This document shows, one piece after another, positions 25,763 through 35,161 of a stretch of 64,000 nt of DNA. Numbering within the stretch: position 1 is the first letter of the stretch; every line of letters starts with the position of its first letter. The stretch is from positions 62,001-126,000 of the forward strand of contig NZ_AP025488.1 in the NCBI RefSeq assembly GCF_024347475.1. The letters run 5' to 3'. The notes beneath the pieces are model-generated. The model saw only the letters and a list, made by a program, of their open reading frames with translations. It had not been told where the DNA came from and made no database searches. The position numbers and the translations under genes are program-made. This DNA is from Vibrio fortis. Lineage in GTDB: Bacteria > Pseudomonadota > Gammaproteobacteria > Enterobacterales > Vibrionaceae.

Positions 25763-27592
25763 TTAAAACTCAATTTGAAACACCGATGTAGTACCACTTA
25801 CTTCGTTACCAACCGCGATAAAATGTTGGCCTGAACGACTAAAATACTTGATAGATTCAGGCCCTAAATCTCCCGCTTTCGGATTATAGGTATCGTTGTC
25901 ACAATCCCCATCTTCATCAACCTGAGTGCACACCGGTTGAGAGAAGTCTCGATTATTGAGGTAGCTAATGAAGCGACTCTCTTTAGGATCGGTAACGTCG
26001 TAAACCATAATGCCACCATGGCGCTCTAGGCCAATAAAGGCGTAATGTTTACCATTGATGTTCGCAACCTCAATCGCTTCAGGCTCCACACCTTTGTCAT
26101 CACTGCGATCATCAACACTCATGTTATTGTCATTGGTGCTGTTGAAGTGCTCTGGTTGTTGCTGGTAAACGATTTTCGCAAAGTCGTCACCACTATCAAA
26201 TACCAACTCACCCGATTCATTCCAGATAGAGAATGAACGCGAGCCGAACGCTTGAACTTTTTGGTCAGCTTGCAGCGTTTGTTGAGGTTTAATCACTTTT
26301 AGACGAGCCAATTTCTTGTTGTCTTTAAGTGCATCAGCTAATGGGTGATCATCAACGACATCCAACTTTTTACCTCGAACTTCATCAACGTAAGCGATAC
26401 AGAAGTCCTCTTCTGTCGCATAGTCAGCGGTACCTTGGTAATCATCACCGTCCCACTTGTAGCCTAACTCGTCACACACTTTTTGAGTGGTATCGATACC
26501 GTACTCTCGGCCATCCCCTTCATTAGCTGTCAGAATAAAAGTTTCACCTTTGACGCTGTAACTCGCAATGCTGTCAGGCATGTACAAGCCTTCAAGCATC
26601 TCGTAGCTTTGGAAATTGCCTAGTTTTTTGTCTTTGTTGGATGCATCAAGTTCAAACTCGGCCCAAGATTTACCGCCCAACCCGAAGATGGCATCAACGC
26701 TTGCAGATTCAACATCAATTGCGGCTAACGCGTTGTTCTCTTGCAGCGCGACATAGAGCTTGCCGTTGTCAGAAAAAGTCAGGTATTCGGGTTCAAGGTC
26801 TTGGGCTACTGTTGCGTTTGGCGCAGAGATACGAACCTTGTCGGTCAATTCATTATGACGCGTTTGCCCTTGATTGAAGTCTTTGAAATCAATCTGCGTA
26901 ATCACCGCATCTTGTGGACCATTGATCAAATCGATGAGCGTAACGCTTCCTTCAGGATCAATGGTGTAATCAGCATTCGGCTCGCCTTCGTTAGCTGTTG
27001 CTAAATAGCGGCCATCTTTTGAAAAGCTCACCATATCCGGCAGAGCGCCTGCGCCATATGTGGTAATAAGTTCCAGTGTATCCGAGCGATAGAGTGCAAC
27101 TAAGCCGTTCGCTTGCTTGTCTGCGTTTTCAATGGCAACCGCCACCAAGCCATTATGAGTAGAGACACTGTTCGCGGCACCAATATCGATCCCCGCAGCC
27201 TGCGCGGCTAATTGAAGATCAATCGAGCCTTCGCTGGTCGGTTTACCACTTTCATCCAAAGCAAGTACATCGACCTTCTTCGCTTGTGCATTCACAACGT
27301 ACAATTTATCGGTACACGCATCGTAACTCACGATCTCAGCCGCAGACGTGTCAAAAGGGGCATTTGCTACTGACGTCCCAATGAGACGAAGCCCAGTCAC
27401 TTCAGCCGAAGACGAAGCTGGCGCTGTCTGAGTCTGACATTGATAACCAAACGCAGCAGGCGCAGAAAATGCTGCATCTTCGGTTGATGTTGACTGTGAA
27501 CACCCCATCAGCGCAAGCGAGACAGAGACGGAAGTAACGAGTTGAGTGGTGTTGAAATTAAATCCAGTGAGTTTTGACACGTGCTTTTTCAT
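25763..27592 (-). CDS. Choice-of-anchor I family lipoprotein (beta-propeller)
   Basis: 609 aa. The N-terminus has a lipoprotein signal with SVSLALMGC as lipobox (Cys at about 31). The body is a YncE/alkaline-phosphatase-associated beta-propeller of the choice-of-anchor I type: EIVSYDACTDKLYVVNAQAK, PDMVSFSKDGRYLATANEGE, a GSVTLIDL strand, LTANEGDGREY, FGSRSFSIW, and a C-terminal GPESIKYFSRSGQHFIAVGNE. Members are outer-membrane or surface proteins often found in phosphate-starvation sets; the function is not established. A PHO-box-like sequence lies upstream at 27634-27651. It stands alone between the TRAP operon and ompW. Confidence 0.87.
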   Translation of the reverse strand: MKKHVSKLTGFNFNTTQLVTSVSVSLALMGCSQSTSTEDAAFSAPAAFGYQCQTQTAPASSSAEVTGLRLIGTSVANAPFDTSAAEIVSYDACTDKLYVVNAQAKKVDVLALDESGKPTSEGSIDLQLAAQAAGIDIGAANSVSTHNGLVAVAIENADKQANGLVALYRSDTLELITTYGAGALPDMVSFSKDGRYLATANEGEPNADYTIDPEGSVTLIDLINGPQDAVITQIDFKDFNQGQTRHNELTDKVRISAPNATVAQDLEPEYLTFSDNGKLYVALQENNALAAIDVESASVDAIFGLGGKSWAEFELDASNKDKKLGNFQSYEMLEGLYMPDSIASYSVKGETFILTANEGDGREYGIDTTQKVCDELGYKWDGDDYQGTADYATEEDFCIAYVDEVRGKKLDVVDDHPLADALKDNKKLARLKVIKPQQTLQADQKVQAFGSRSFSIWNESGELVFDSGDDFAKIVYQQQPEHFNSTNDNNMSVDDRSDDKGVEPEAIEVANINGKHYAFIGLERHGGIMVYDVTDPKESRFISYLNNRDFSQPVCTQVDEDGDCDNDTYNPKAGDLGPESIKYFSRSGQHFIAVGNEVSGTTSVFQIEF

Positions 27593-27633
27593 AAATCCTC
27601 CATGAGCGAGAACCGCAATCCTAGAGGGCTTAT

Positions 27634-27651
27634 ATGACAGAACGCAGACAA
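27634..27651 (-). promoter_or_regulatory. Weak PHO-box-like site upstream of the choice-of-anchor lipoprotein
   Basis: On the complement TTGTCTG-CGTT-CTGTCAT. The right half matches the PhoB half-site CTGTCAT exactly and the left half partly, with correct 11-bp periodicity. It lies about 45-60 nt upstream of the start codon. Similarity is moderate. Confidence 0.3.
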
Positions 27652-27711
27652 CGAGGTTACTAAAAAGTTACATTGATAGATCAGTTATATATTTATTCAT
27701 TATCGGCCAAA

Positions 27712-27744
27712 CAAAAAAACGCCCAAGCTGGCTGGTGCTTGAGC
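27712..27744 (-). terminator. Terminator after ompW
   Basis: On the complement, GCTCAAGC / GCTTGGGC with an 8-nt loop, followed by GTTTTTTTG. Confidence 0.8.
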
Positions 27745-27795
27745 GCTTAAAGTTAAAGCGATGGACTAATTAGAACGACTTAAAAGTGCGTCAAA

Positions 27796-28437
27796 TTAGA
27801 AGTTGTAACCGCCACCGATCATGAATACCCATGGGTCGATATCAACGTCTGTCTTATATGTTTTAGCTGCTGTTTTGTATGTTGCTGTGGTACCGATGTC
27901 TGCATACCAAATTGAAGCGTTTAGGAACCAGTCATCATTGATCATGTAATCCATACCAACGTTTGCTGCTAGACCCCATGAGTCGTCTAGAGATACGTCT
28001 GTCAGGCCTGCATTTTTACCTGTCCCAGTTAAAGACTCATCAAAGAATACCGTGTAGTTAATGCCTGCACCCACGTATGGGCGGAAGTCACTCTCAGAGT
28101 CACCGAAGTAGTATTGAACCATGAACGTTGGTGGAAGGTGCTTAGTTTCAGCTACTTCACCAACACCGTTTACAGAGATACCGTGAGAAAATGGAGTCGC
28201 TGCAAGCACTTCGAAGCTGATGTTGTCAGTAAACATGTAACCAAGCGTTAGTCCAAGTTGCGTATTTGAATCTACAGAGAACTCTAGAGCAGGGTTGTCT
28301 AGAACGTCACCGCTGCTGTCGTTTGGAGACACGATAGCTGCACCTGCACGAACGATGAAGTCGCCTTCGCTGTGAGCAAGAACGTTAGCAGACATAAGGG
28401 CTGAAAGAACCGCGATACCACATACTGTTTTTTTCAT
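27796..28437 (-). CDS. ompW: OmpW family outer membrane protein
   Basis: 213 aa. A signal peptide (MKKTVCGIAVLSALMSANVLA) precedes an eight-stranded beta-barrel. Diagnostic OmpW features are the early GDFIVRAGAAIVSPNDSS, the strand LGLTLGYMFTDNISFEVLAA, the T..KHLPPTFMVQYYFG region, and the C-terminal DIDPWVFMIGGGYNF, ending in Phe for BAM recognition. OmpW forms a narrow hydrophobic channel in the outer membrane, linked to osmotic and oxidative stress in enterobacteria and vibrios. Monocistronic, with its own terminator. The leader 28438-28835, shared with glgC on the other strand, is AT-rich with no gene and no site I can define. Confidence 0.95.
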   Translation of the reverse strand: MKKTVCGIAVLSALMSANVLAHSEGDFIVRAGAAIVSPNDSSGDVLDNPALEFSVDSNTQLGLTLGYMFTDNISFEVLAATPFSHGISVNGVGEVAETKHLPPTFMVQYYFGDSESDFRPYVGAGINYTVFFDESLTGTGKNAGLTDVSLDDSWGLAANVGMDYMINDDWFLNASIWYADIGTTATYKTAAKTYKTDVDIDPWVFMIGGGYNF

Positions 28438-28835
28438 TATTATTTCCTTTTGTAGGGCTTACTTATTGATGAGTCAGTAATCATTTCTTATTTTGCGTGC
28501 AAGGTAGCACACAATAACCCTACATTATTGATGGAAATCAATTTGTGAAAAGTTATGAGTATTTATATAAATTTATTTAACCTCGATCACTCTATACACC
28601 CAATTTATTGACACTTTTGTAATGCAACTTTTCCGTGCATCATTTTGTTAATGAAGAGCACTAACAGTCTCCTTGCACCAAAGCTGTGCAAAACACCCCC
28701 TTACCCCCACTCGTTGTTCCGTGCTGGTGCACTTACGCTTCAAAACTCACATTCATTACTATAATTCAATAACTTACATATGGCTCAATGCTTGCAATGA
28801 TCTTGGCATAATCATAAATACATTGAGGTTCTGAC

Positions 28836-30053
28836 ATGCAAGACACTCTAACTATCGTCCTCGCAGGCGGCGTAGGTTCTCGGCTTTCCCCATTAACAGA
28901 CAACCGTGCAAAGCCCGCTGTTCCATTTGGAGGCAAATATCGAATCATCGACTTCACGTTAGCAAACTGTTTACATTCAGGGCTGCGACAGATTCTTGTA
29001 CTCACCCAATACAAGTCGCACTCCTTACAAAAACACTTACGTGATGGTTGGTCGGTACTCAACCCTGAGCTTGGCGAGTTCATCACCAATGTCCCTCCAC
29101 AAATGCGTACTGGAGACAGTTGGTACAGTGGTACAGCTGATGCCATCTATCAGAACTTATACTTACTCTCTCGCAGTGATGCGAAACATGTCGTGGTGCT
29201 TTCTGGGGATCATATCTATCGAATGGACTACGCGCCGATGCTAAAACAGCACAAACAGACCGAAGCGGACTTAACGGTAGCGTGTATGGAAGTGTCGATT
29301 GATGAAGCGAAAGAGTTTGGGGTTATGGAAATCGACGAATCCCACCAAATCCAAAACTTTACTGAGAAGCCGCGATACCCAGCGTGTGTACCTGGCAGAC
29401 CGACTCGCAGCATGGCATCAATGGGAATCTATATCTTTGATAAAGAGGTACTGACCCGTGCCCTATTGGATGATGCTGAAGATCCAAACTCTAGCCATGA
29501 TTTTGGTAAAGATGTTATCCCGAAACTGGTGAACAACCAGAGTGTTTATGCCTATAAATTTGGTAGTGAAGAGGGTCGAGTTACACAAGATGCTTATTGG
29601 AGAGACGTAGGCACGATTGACTCCTACTACCAATCCAATATGGATCTACTTAAGCCAGTATCCCCTATCGACCTTTATCAACCGGATTGGGCAATTCGTA
29701 CCTACGATCAACAGCTGCCCCCAGCTCGTACCATTGCCTCTGTTGAGGGTAATCAAGGTATATTTATCAACTCAATGATCGCCAATGGTGTAGTGATTGA
29801 GGGCGGCTCAGCGCAGAACTCGATTTTCTTTCCCAAGGTGAAGGTTGAGAACGCTGCAATTGTTATCGATAGCATTCTGTTTGAGAATGTTGAGATTGGC
29901 AAAAACTGTCATATTCAAAACTGCATCATCGACAAGCATGTGAAGGTGCCTGCGGGAACAGTGATTGGTGTCGATAGCAAAGCCGATGCCGAGCGATTTC
30001 ATATTTCCAAAGAAGGGGTCATCGTGGTGCCTTCATCTTACCAATTCGATTGA
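28836..30053 (+). CDS. glgC: Glucose-1-phosphate adenylyltransferase (ADP-glucose pyrophosphorylase)
   Basis: 405 aa, normal for GlgC. It makes ADP-glucose from ATP and glucose 1-phosphate for glycogen synthesis. The nucleotide site LAGGVGSRLSPLTDNRAKPA (about 9-28) and KYRIIDFTLANCLHSG are intact, as are GTADAIYQNLYLL, SGDHIYRMDY and the sugar-phosphate site FTEKP. A left-handed beta-helix with hexapeptide repeats follows from about 290. No other glg genes are next to it. Vibrios usually carry two glgC copies, and this looks like the stand-alone one. The ATG follows TTGAGGTTCTGAC. A terminator follows. Confidence 0.95.
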   Translation: MQDTLTIVLAGGVGSRLSPLTDNRAKPAVPFGGKYRIIDFTLANCLHSGLRQILVLTQYKSHSLQKHLRDGWSVLNPELGEFITNVPPQMRTGDSWYSGTADAIYQNLYLLSRSDAKHVVVLSGDHIYRMDYAPMLKQHKQTEADLTVACMEVSIDEAKEFGVMEIDESHQIQNFTEKPRYPACVPGRPTRSMASMGIYIFDKEVLTRALLDDAEDPNSSHDFGKDVIPKLVNNQSVYAYKFGSEEGRVTQDAYWRDVGTIDSYYQSNMDLLKPVSPIDLYQPDWAIRTYDQQLPPARTIASVEGNQGIFINSMIANGVVIEGGSAQNSIFFPKVKVENAAIVIDSILFENVEIGKNCHIQNCIIDKHVKVPAGTVIGVDSKADAERFHISKEGVIVVPSSYQFD

Positions 30054-30077
30054 TGAGACATTTCCCACGGATAATAT

Positions 30078-30104
30078 TGAGGCAGTCATTACGCTGCCTT
30101 TTTT
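30078..30104 (+). terminator. Terminator after glgC
   Basis: AGGCAG / CTGCCT with an 8-nt loop, followed by TTTTTA. The rest of the 30054-30521 gap holds no gene I accept. Confidence 0.75.
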
Positions 30105-30521
30105 ATTGAATCATATCTGCTTAACGTTCTCGCCCCCATCCATGATAAGCCGCATAAAACACCAAAAACCATGAAGGGGAATATTAAACGCTGTGATGTC
30201 GACTGACGGTTTTCGGACTCGATATAAGCGCAAAGTAAGCAGTTGTATAAAAAGTGACTAATATTGAGACTGATTGGCTTGAAGGGATAAATTACTACCG
30301 GGGAGAGACAAACTAGAGAAGTTCGTCTGGTATGGTGCGAAAGTAAACATGTATCAAAATCACGAGACATAATATGCGCACTGTTTTGGTGACTTTCAAG
30401 AGCCAAACTACAGATTATTTGATAACACTGAACTCAATCACACATGTGTATTTCTGCTGTTGGTTAATCTAACGGATGTTTGCTACGTTTAAATGACACA
30501 GTCATTGGAAAGGTATGATTT

Positions 30522-30878
30522 ATGAAAGTAAACGTTCAAACACATCACGTATCAATTAACGACGACTCACGCAAAGACATCGAAGGCAAGTTCGATAAGA
30601 TTGCTAACCACTTTCCATCACTGATCAGCTGCGACATCATCATCACAAAAGAGCACAACCAACATCAAGTTGAGGTATTCACAAATTACGAAGGTGTGCG
30701 TGTAACAGCCAAAGCGACAGACGATATTATGTACCCTGCCGTTGCCGCAGCAATCAAGAAACTCGAAACGGGTCTAAGCAACAGAAAAGGACAACTTAAA
30801 GCCGATCTTCACGCAAAACCGACTAGCACTAAGCCAGAAATTGCGTCTGACATCATTCAAGAAATGAAGCTAGTTTAA
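30522..30878 (+). CDS. hpf: Ribosome hibernation-promoting factor (HPF/RaiA family, short form)
   Basis: 118 aa. The S30AE/HPF fold is recognisable from the alternating strands and helices: VNVQTHHVSINDDSRKDIEGKFDKIANHFP, the basic-loop strand CDIIITKEHNQHQVEV, and the final helix DDIMYPAVAAAIKKLETGLSN, which is the signature region of the family. It binds the 30S decoding region in stationary phase and inactivates ribosomes. It lacks the long C-terminal dimerisation domain, so it is the short type. It is outside the rpoN-ptsN context of E. coli hpf, so it may be an additional paralog. Own terminator downstream. Confidence 0.88.
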   Translation: MKVNVQTHHVSINDDSRKDIEGKFDKIANHFPSLISCDIIITKEHNQHQVEVFTNYEGVRVTAKATDDIMYPAVAAAIKKLETGLSNRKGQLKADLHAKPTSTKPEIASDIIQEMKLV

Positions 30879-30932
30879 CTCGGCACTCTTTCACCTTATA
30901 AGGTGAATTGATAAGGAAAATAGAATATTAAG

Positions 30933-30957
30933 AGCCAGCCTACGCGCTGGCTTTTTT
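30933..30957 (+). terminator. Terminator after hpf
   Basis: AGCCAGC / GCTGGCT stem with a 6-nt loop and TTTTTT tail. Confidence 0.88.
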
Positions 30958-31077
30958 GATCGACAAACGAAATTGCCTTAAGGGCCTAAACCATACAAAG
31001 TATTGGCGATGTCACCAATAGCGAGTAGTATGGAGTCCATTATCGTTATGGAACAATGCAATAAAAGGATGTTTATT

Positions 31078-31233
31078 ATGAAAAAGATCGCACTTGTACT
31101 TTTCTTAGCAAGCCAATTGATGGCCTGTACTGAGGTAGGCAGTGAAGCTTGGTGTACAGATATGAAAGAGAAACCAAAAGGCGATTGGACCGCAAACGAA
31201 GCCGGCGACTTTGCTAAACACTGCGTATTTTAA
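31078..31233 (+). CDS. Small DUF3012 lipoprotein
   Basis: 51 aa. The lipoprotein signal MKKIALVLFLASQLMAC (Cys17) is followed by the compact DUF3012 body, with VGSEAWCTDMKEKPKGDWTA and the ending AGDFAKHCVF, whose two other cysteines may pair. ATG 31078 follows AAAAGGATGTTTATT; the longer frame from 31003 would bury the signal peptide. The function of DUF3012 is unknown. It is a stand-alone gene typical of vibrios and relatives, and it converges with the phosphonate-type operon. Confidence 0.88.
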   Translation: MKKIALVLFLASQLMACTEVGSEAWCTDMKEKPKGDWTANEAGDFAKHCVF

Positions 31234-31272
31234 CACTATGCAGCTGAGTAATCCGCTGCAGTAAGCCTAAAA

Positions 31273-31310
31273 AAACGACCCTAGAAAGACCGAGACTCCT
31301 AGGGTCGTTT
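31273..31310 (-). terminator. Terminator after the phn-type operon
   Basis: 12-bp stem AAACGACCCTAG / CTAGGGTCGTTT with a 14-nt loop. On the complement it is followed by TTTT. It lies between convergent genes. Confidence 0.82.
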
Positions 31311-31371
31311 GAGCTTAATAAGGCTAGACAAAAGCTCTCAATCACACAGTTTTACGTTAGGGAATACCTCA

Positions 31372-32175
31372 TCAGATCAGTTTGTTACGAATATGAATCA
31401 CGACTGCTTCCGCGATAATCACGACCGCAAAAATACTCACCAGTACCATTGATACCTTCTGCCACTCAAACAAGTTCTGAGCATCATTCAGTACCACACC
31501 GATACCACCAGCGCCTACTAAGCCAAGTACTGCAGATTCACGAACGTTAATGTCCCAGCGGAACAGAACAATCGAATAGAACGCTGGCATGACTTGTGGC
31601 CAATAGCCTTTCAATAAGACACTCATCCAAGATGCGCCAGTCGCACGTAAAGCTTCGATTGGCCCCATGTTCACTTCGGCAATGGCTTCCGCTAACAGCT
31701 TCCCTACAAAGCCTACACTGCGGACGGCAATTGCCATAATGCCTGCAAGAACACCGGGGCCAAACAGGGCGATGAAAAGCAGAGCCCACACTAGAGAGTT
31801 CACTGAACGTGAAGACACTAGGAAGAACTGAGCAATCCAATTCAAACTTTTATTTGGCGTGATATTTGGCGCATTCAATAGCGCTAGAGGTATCGCAAAA
31901 ATGAGAGTAAACAGCGTGCCAAGCGTTGCTATGTGCAGCGTCTCAATCATCGCGTCATGAATTGTCGTTGGATAAAACCCATAATCCATCGGCAACATAC
32001 GTTGAAACATGTCCGCAAACTGCGCAGGCGCGTCATACAGAAACTCAGGTATCACTTCGACAGTTTGCCAAGACCACACAATCGCGCTCACCAAACTCAG
32101 ATAAATGGCAAATCGAGCGATGCGTTCATTAGGAGTAAATCGCTGCCACTCTCTATCAATAGATGCTGTTGTCAT
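31372..32175 (-). CDS. phnE: PhnE-type ABC permease 2
   Basis: 267 aa, six predicted helices. The binding-protein-dependent permease motif region AEVNMGPIEALRATGASWMS (EAA-type loop) occurs, followed by LFRWDINVRESAVLGLVGAGG, which is strongly PhnE-like. It pairs with the neighbouring permease to form the transmembrane pore of a phosphonate, phosphite or phosphate-ester importer. It overlaps the previous gene by one base (TGATG), so it is translationally coupled. Last gene of the operon, followed by a terminator. No carbon-phosphorus lyase genes are in the window. Confidence 0.92.
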   Translation of the reverse strand: MTTASIDREWQRFTPNERIARFAIYLSLVSAIVWSWQTVEVIPEFLYDAPAQFADMFQRMLPMDYGFYPTTIHDAMIETLHIATLGTLFTLIFAIPLALLNAPNITPNKSLNWIAQFFLVSSRSVNSLVWALLFIALFGPGVLAGIMAIAVRSVGFVGKLLAEAIAEVNMGPIEALRATGASWMSVLLKGYWPQVMPAFYSIVLFRWDINVRESAVLGLVGAGGIGVVLNDAQNLFEWQKVSMVLVSIFAVVIIAEAVVIHIRNKLI

Positions 32176-32975
32176 CAGAAAATTCTCCTAACGATATTGG
32201 AAAGAAATTCACCTACAAGAATCAAAGCGATAATGGTGATCAAAATAGCCGCGACAAAATCATAATCGAAGCGCTGGAATGCCGAGAACAGTGTGCCACC
32301 CAAACCACCCGCACCAACGATGCCAACCATGGTCGAGTTACGTAAGTTTGAGTCCAACTGATAACTAGCAAAGCCAATAAAGCGAGTGAATACTTGTGGC
32401 ATTACCGCGTACAGAATCACACTCACAAAGCTTGCTCCTGTCGCTTTAATCGCCTCTACCGGTTTAAAAGAGATCTCTTCAATTGCTTCGGCAAACAACT
32501 TGGCGATGAAGCCAATTGATGCGAACACGAGAGTCAGGATCCCAGCCAGTGCACCGAAACCCACCGCCTTTACAAACAGAATCGCAATGATGACTGGATG
32601 GAAAGAGCGGCATAGTGCGATAAAGCCTCGTATTGGCGTCGATACAATGGATGGCATCATGTTTCTAGCGGCTAGCAAACCCAAGAAAAGAGAGATAACG
32701 ATGCCAAAGAAGCTCGAAATGATCGCTATCTGCAAGCTCTCAGCCAATCCACTCAACAGTAAGTTGGTGCGTGAAAAATCTGGCGGGAACATACGCGAAA
32801 GTAAACGCTCACTTTCACCAAAACCGATAATCAATCGATCAAGCGTTAAACCCAGTGTCGAAAAGCTGTAAAAGAGGTAAGCGACAATCGCCACCACAAT
32901 CCCACGGTTTGCCCATGACGCTTTGAATGGGTTCTGATATTGAGTCTGCGATGAGTTTGAGGTTAATCCAGCCAT
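32175..32975 (-). CDS. phnE: PhnE-type ABC permease 1
   Basis: 266 aa, six helices. The EAA-type loop [20 protein letters not shown] and the segment [20 protein letters not shown] place it in the PhnE family. It overlaps phnC by 13 nt and the next permease by 1 nt. Two PhnE proteins in one operon is usual for PhnCDE1E2 systems. The first roughly 40 residues include a cytoplasmic leader before the first membrane helix. Confidence 0.92.
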   Translation of the reverse strand: MAGLTSNSSQTQYQNPFKASWANRGIVVAIVAYLFYSFSTLGLTLDRLIIGFGESERLLSRMFPPDFSRTNLLLSGLAESLQIAIISSFFGIVISLFLGLLAARNMMPSIVSTPIRGFIALCRSFHPVIIAILFVKAVGFGALAGILTLVFASIGFIAKLFAEAIEEISFKPVEAIKATGASFVSVILYAVMPQVFTRFIGFASYQLDSNLRNSTMVGIVGAGGLGGTLFSAFQRFDYDFVAAILITIIALILVGEFLSNIVRRIF

Positions 32976-33733
32976 GACTCACCTCCGTAGATGATCTTAA
33001 GGTCATCTTCTGAGATACCTTCAGGGCTGCCATCGTAATGCACCTTGCCATTGCACATACCGATGATGCGCTTGGCGTAGCGCTTCGCCAGACTCACATC
33101 GTGAATATTAACCAGCACCGGAATATTCTTCTGCTCGGCGAAGGTTTCCATCAATTCCATGATTTCTACCGCTGTTTTAGGATCCAGCGATGACGTAGGC
33201 TCATCGGCCAATAAGATGTATGGGTCTTGCATAACTGCACGAGCAATACCAACACGCTGTCTTTGACCACCAGATAGGCTGTCTGCGCGCTGGTTGGCGA
33301 AATCTTGAAGGCCAACAAATTCCAGCAGTTCAAACGCTTTTGCAAGGTCTTGTGAAGAGTAGTTACGACGCCATGCGTTCCAAGCCGTCATGTAACCTAA
33401 TCGGCCACTCAGTACGTTCTCAATAACGGTCAATCGTTCTACTAGGTTGTACTCTTGAAAAACCATTCCGATGTGACGACGCTGTTTACGCAGCGCTTGA
33501 CCTTGCAGCTTTGTCAGGTCAGAGCCATCAAAAATAATCTCACCCTTACTTGGATCATTTAGACGGTTGATACAACGAAGCAGTGTACTTTTACCCGTAC
33601 CTGATGGGCCAATAATGGCGATGATCCCAGGTTCATCGATATCAATATTAATACCTTTAAGGATCGGCTTCCCTGCTACGTATTCGTGATATAGGTCGTT
33701 AATCTTAATTCCGTCATAGCTAGCTACGGCCAT
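32963..33733 (-). CDS. phnC: PhnC-type ABC transporter ATPase
   Basis: 256 aa. Walker [10 protein letters not shown] (about 42-50), Q-loop [14 protein letters not shown], signature [14 protein letters not shown], Walker [13 protein letters not shown] and switch His (NIHDVSLA) are all intact. The [19 protein letters not shown] stretch is characteristic of PhnC. It drives uptake with the two PhnE permeases. It starts about 106 nt downstream of the binding protein gene, so the two are likely in one transcript from the sigma-54 promoter at 34926-34941. Confidence 0.93.
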   Translation of the reverse strand: MAVASYDGIKINDLYHEYVAGKPILKGINIDIDEPGIIAIIGPSGTGKSTLLRCINRLNDPSKGEIIFDGSDLTKLQGQALRKQRRHIGMVFQEYNLVERLTVIENVLSGRLGYMTAWNAWRRNYSSQDLAKAFELLEFVGLQDFANQRADSLSGGQRQRVGIARAVMQDPYILLADEPTSSLDPKTAVEIMELMETFAEQKNIPVLVNIHDVSLAKRYAKRIIGMCNGKVHYDGSPEGISEDDLKIIYGGESWLD

Positions 33734-33839
33734 ACTGCGTTTCCTTGTGCAAATTTAAAATGAGCGATGCCCTACCCGTGAGGGCATCGACTTAAAACAA
33801 CTTATTCAGTGAATAAGTGAAAAGGTAATTGGAGAGGAG

Positions 33840-34886
33840 TTACTGACTGTTCGCTTGTTTCGCGAGCTCAGCTGCTTTTTTCTTCGCGCGTTTCGCCGCA
33901 TCTTTTTCTGCAAGCTTTTTCAGACCCGCTTTGGTGTAAGCAGTACCCGTTGCATGGGCAATATCACGAATCACACCCCACTCTTCTTTGTAAGAGATAG
34001 GAGAGAAACGGTCAGCGCCTTTGAATGCTGCGCTCATTTCTGGGGTAAAGCGGTAGCTAAAGAAGGCTTCGTTGATCTTGTCAACAAGCTCTGGTTTCAA
34101 GTTGTAAGCGTAGCCAAATGCTGATGTTGGGAAGCGTGGGCTGCGGTAGATGATTTTAAGCTCTGACGCGTCAACACGTCCTGCTGCAACCATGCGGTCG
34201 TAAACATCCGATGCGACAGGCGCTGCATCGTAGTCTCCGTTGAATACACCCAAAATAGATTGGTCATGCTTACCCGAGTAAAGCACCTTGTAGTCTTGAT
34301 CTGGCACTAAGCCTTTTGCTGGGAAAAGTGCACGTGGTGCAAGGTTGCCAGAGTTTGATGACGCAGAAGTATGCGCAACCTTTTTGCCTTTCAGATCAGC
34401 CATCGTCTTGATGCCGCTGTCTTTACGCACGATAGTGATTAGGTTGTAACCTTGGAAGCCAGACTCATCACCTTTCACTGCGATTGGAACGTAACCCGCT
34501 AGGTTAACTGCGTAGCCCGTTGGACCCGTTGAGAAACCCGCAACGTGCAGACGGCCAGAACGCATCGCTTCCACTTGTGCAGAGTTAGAGTGCACTGTGT
34601 AGTAAATGACGCGCTTGCCTGTAATCTTACTTAGGTGCGCTTGGAAATCGGCAAATGCATCTTTATACAACGCAGGGTCTTCTACAGGAGTGTAAGTAAA
34701 CACGAGCGTACTCGGGTCATTCCACTCATCTGGATTTTTAGGCGAATCTGCCACTAAATCTTGGTTTTCATCACAGTATCGATCGTCTAACACACCACGG
34801 CTAGAGCAGTCGTTTGCCATAGCCATTGAAGGAAGTAGTAGGGAGCTAGCGATTAACAGTCCTTTAACACTGATTTTCATATTCAA
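33840..34886 (-). CDS. phnD: PhnD-type periplasmic phosphonate/phosphite-binding protein
   Basis: 348 aa with a signal peptide (LLIASSLLLPSMAMA, cleavage about residue 24). The PhnD-like fold shows LVFTYTPVEDPALYKDAFAD, the motif THSNSAQVEAMRSGRLHVAG-like segment (here VHSN), GKKVAHTSASSNSGNLAPRA, and FNGDYDAAPVASDVYDRM. The Thr/Ser-rich anion site (TSASSNSGN) is where phosphonate or phosphite oxygen atoms bind in studied homologues. An unusual Lys/Ala-rich C-terminal tail (about 325-348) extends past the domain. First gene of a phnDCEE unit with its own sigma-54 promoter. The ligand is not determinable from sequence; phosphonate, phosphite and phosphate esters are all possible. Confidence 0.9.
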   Translation of the reverse strand: MNMKISVKGLLIASSLLLPSMAMANDCSSRGVLDDRYCDENQDLVADSPKNPDEWNDPSTLVFTYTPVEDPALYKDAFADFQAHLSKITGKRVIYYTVHSNSAQVEAMRSGRLHVAGFSTGPTGYAVNLAGYVPIAVKGDESGFQGYNLITIVRKDSGIKTMADLKGKKVAHTSASSNSGNLAPRALFPAKGLVPDQDYKVLYSGKHDQSILGVFNGDYDAAPVASDVYDRMVAAGRVDASELKIIYRSPRFPTSAFGYAYNLKPELVDKINEAFFSYRFTPEMSAAFKGADRFSPISYKEEWGVIRDIAHATGTAYTKAGLKKLAEKDAAKRAKKKAAELAKQANSQ

Positions 34887-34925
34887 ACCTTACTTTTACT
34901 TTTTGTTGAGGGTCGAGCCTCTTAT

Positions 34926-34941
34926 TGCACCCTTTGTGCCA
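34926..34941 (-). promoter_or_regulatory. Sigma-54 promoter of the phnDCEE operon
   Basis: On the complement TGGCACAAAGGGTGCA: the -24 GG and -12 GC are separated by exactly 10 nt and the sequence fits TGGCAC-N7-GCA. The start lies about 28 nt before the phnD ATG. Confidence 0.82.
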
Positions 34942-34998
34942 ACTATTATATTGTTTATTTTCAACAACTTAAATTAACTCCAATGTTGAGCGAATAGA

Positions 34999-35050
34999 TT
35001 TGAGTCATTTGTGTCCAAGCAATTAATATGAATTTGGGTCACTTTTGTCC
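34999..35050 (-). promoter_or_regulatory. Paired upstream activator sites for the phn promoter
   Basis: Two direct 18-bp copies on the plus strand: TTTGAGTCATTTGTGTCC (34999-35016) and TTTGGGTCACTTTTGTCC (35033-35050), identical at 14 of 18 positions and 34 bp apart (about three helix turns). The nearer copy is centred about 74 bp upstream of the sigma-54 promoter. Confidence 0.7.
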
Positions 35051-35064
35051 CATGCTTATCGAGC

Positions 35065-35088
35065 CAAAAAAAGAGCCCGAAGGCTCTT
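35065..35088 (-). terminator. Terminator after the glycerophosphodiesterase gene
   Basis: AAGAGCC-TTCG-GGCTCTT on the complement, followed by TTTTT. It separates the diesterase transcript from the phn promoter, so the two are independent units. Confidence 0.85.
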
Positions 35089-35161
35089 AATAAAGCAGAT
35101 TGATGTTATTCAATAATGGAGACAGGCAGCTCGCTTCAAACCACCTATCTCATTGGCTCAC

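Noticed and set aside
28438..28835. Defined promoter between ompW and glgC
   Set aside because: Several weak -10-like hexamers, none with a matching -35 at 16-18 bp.
30089..30406. 105-codon minus-strand frame between glgC and hpf
   Set aside because: It overlaps the glgC terminator, has no ribosome site or recognisable family, and its hydrophobic stretch is short.
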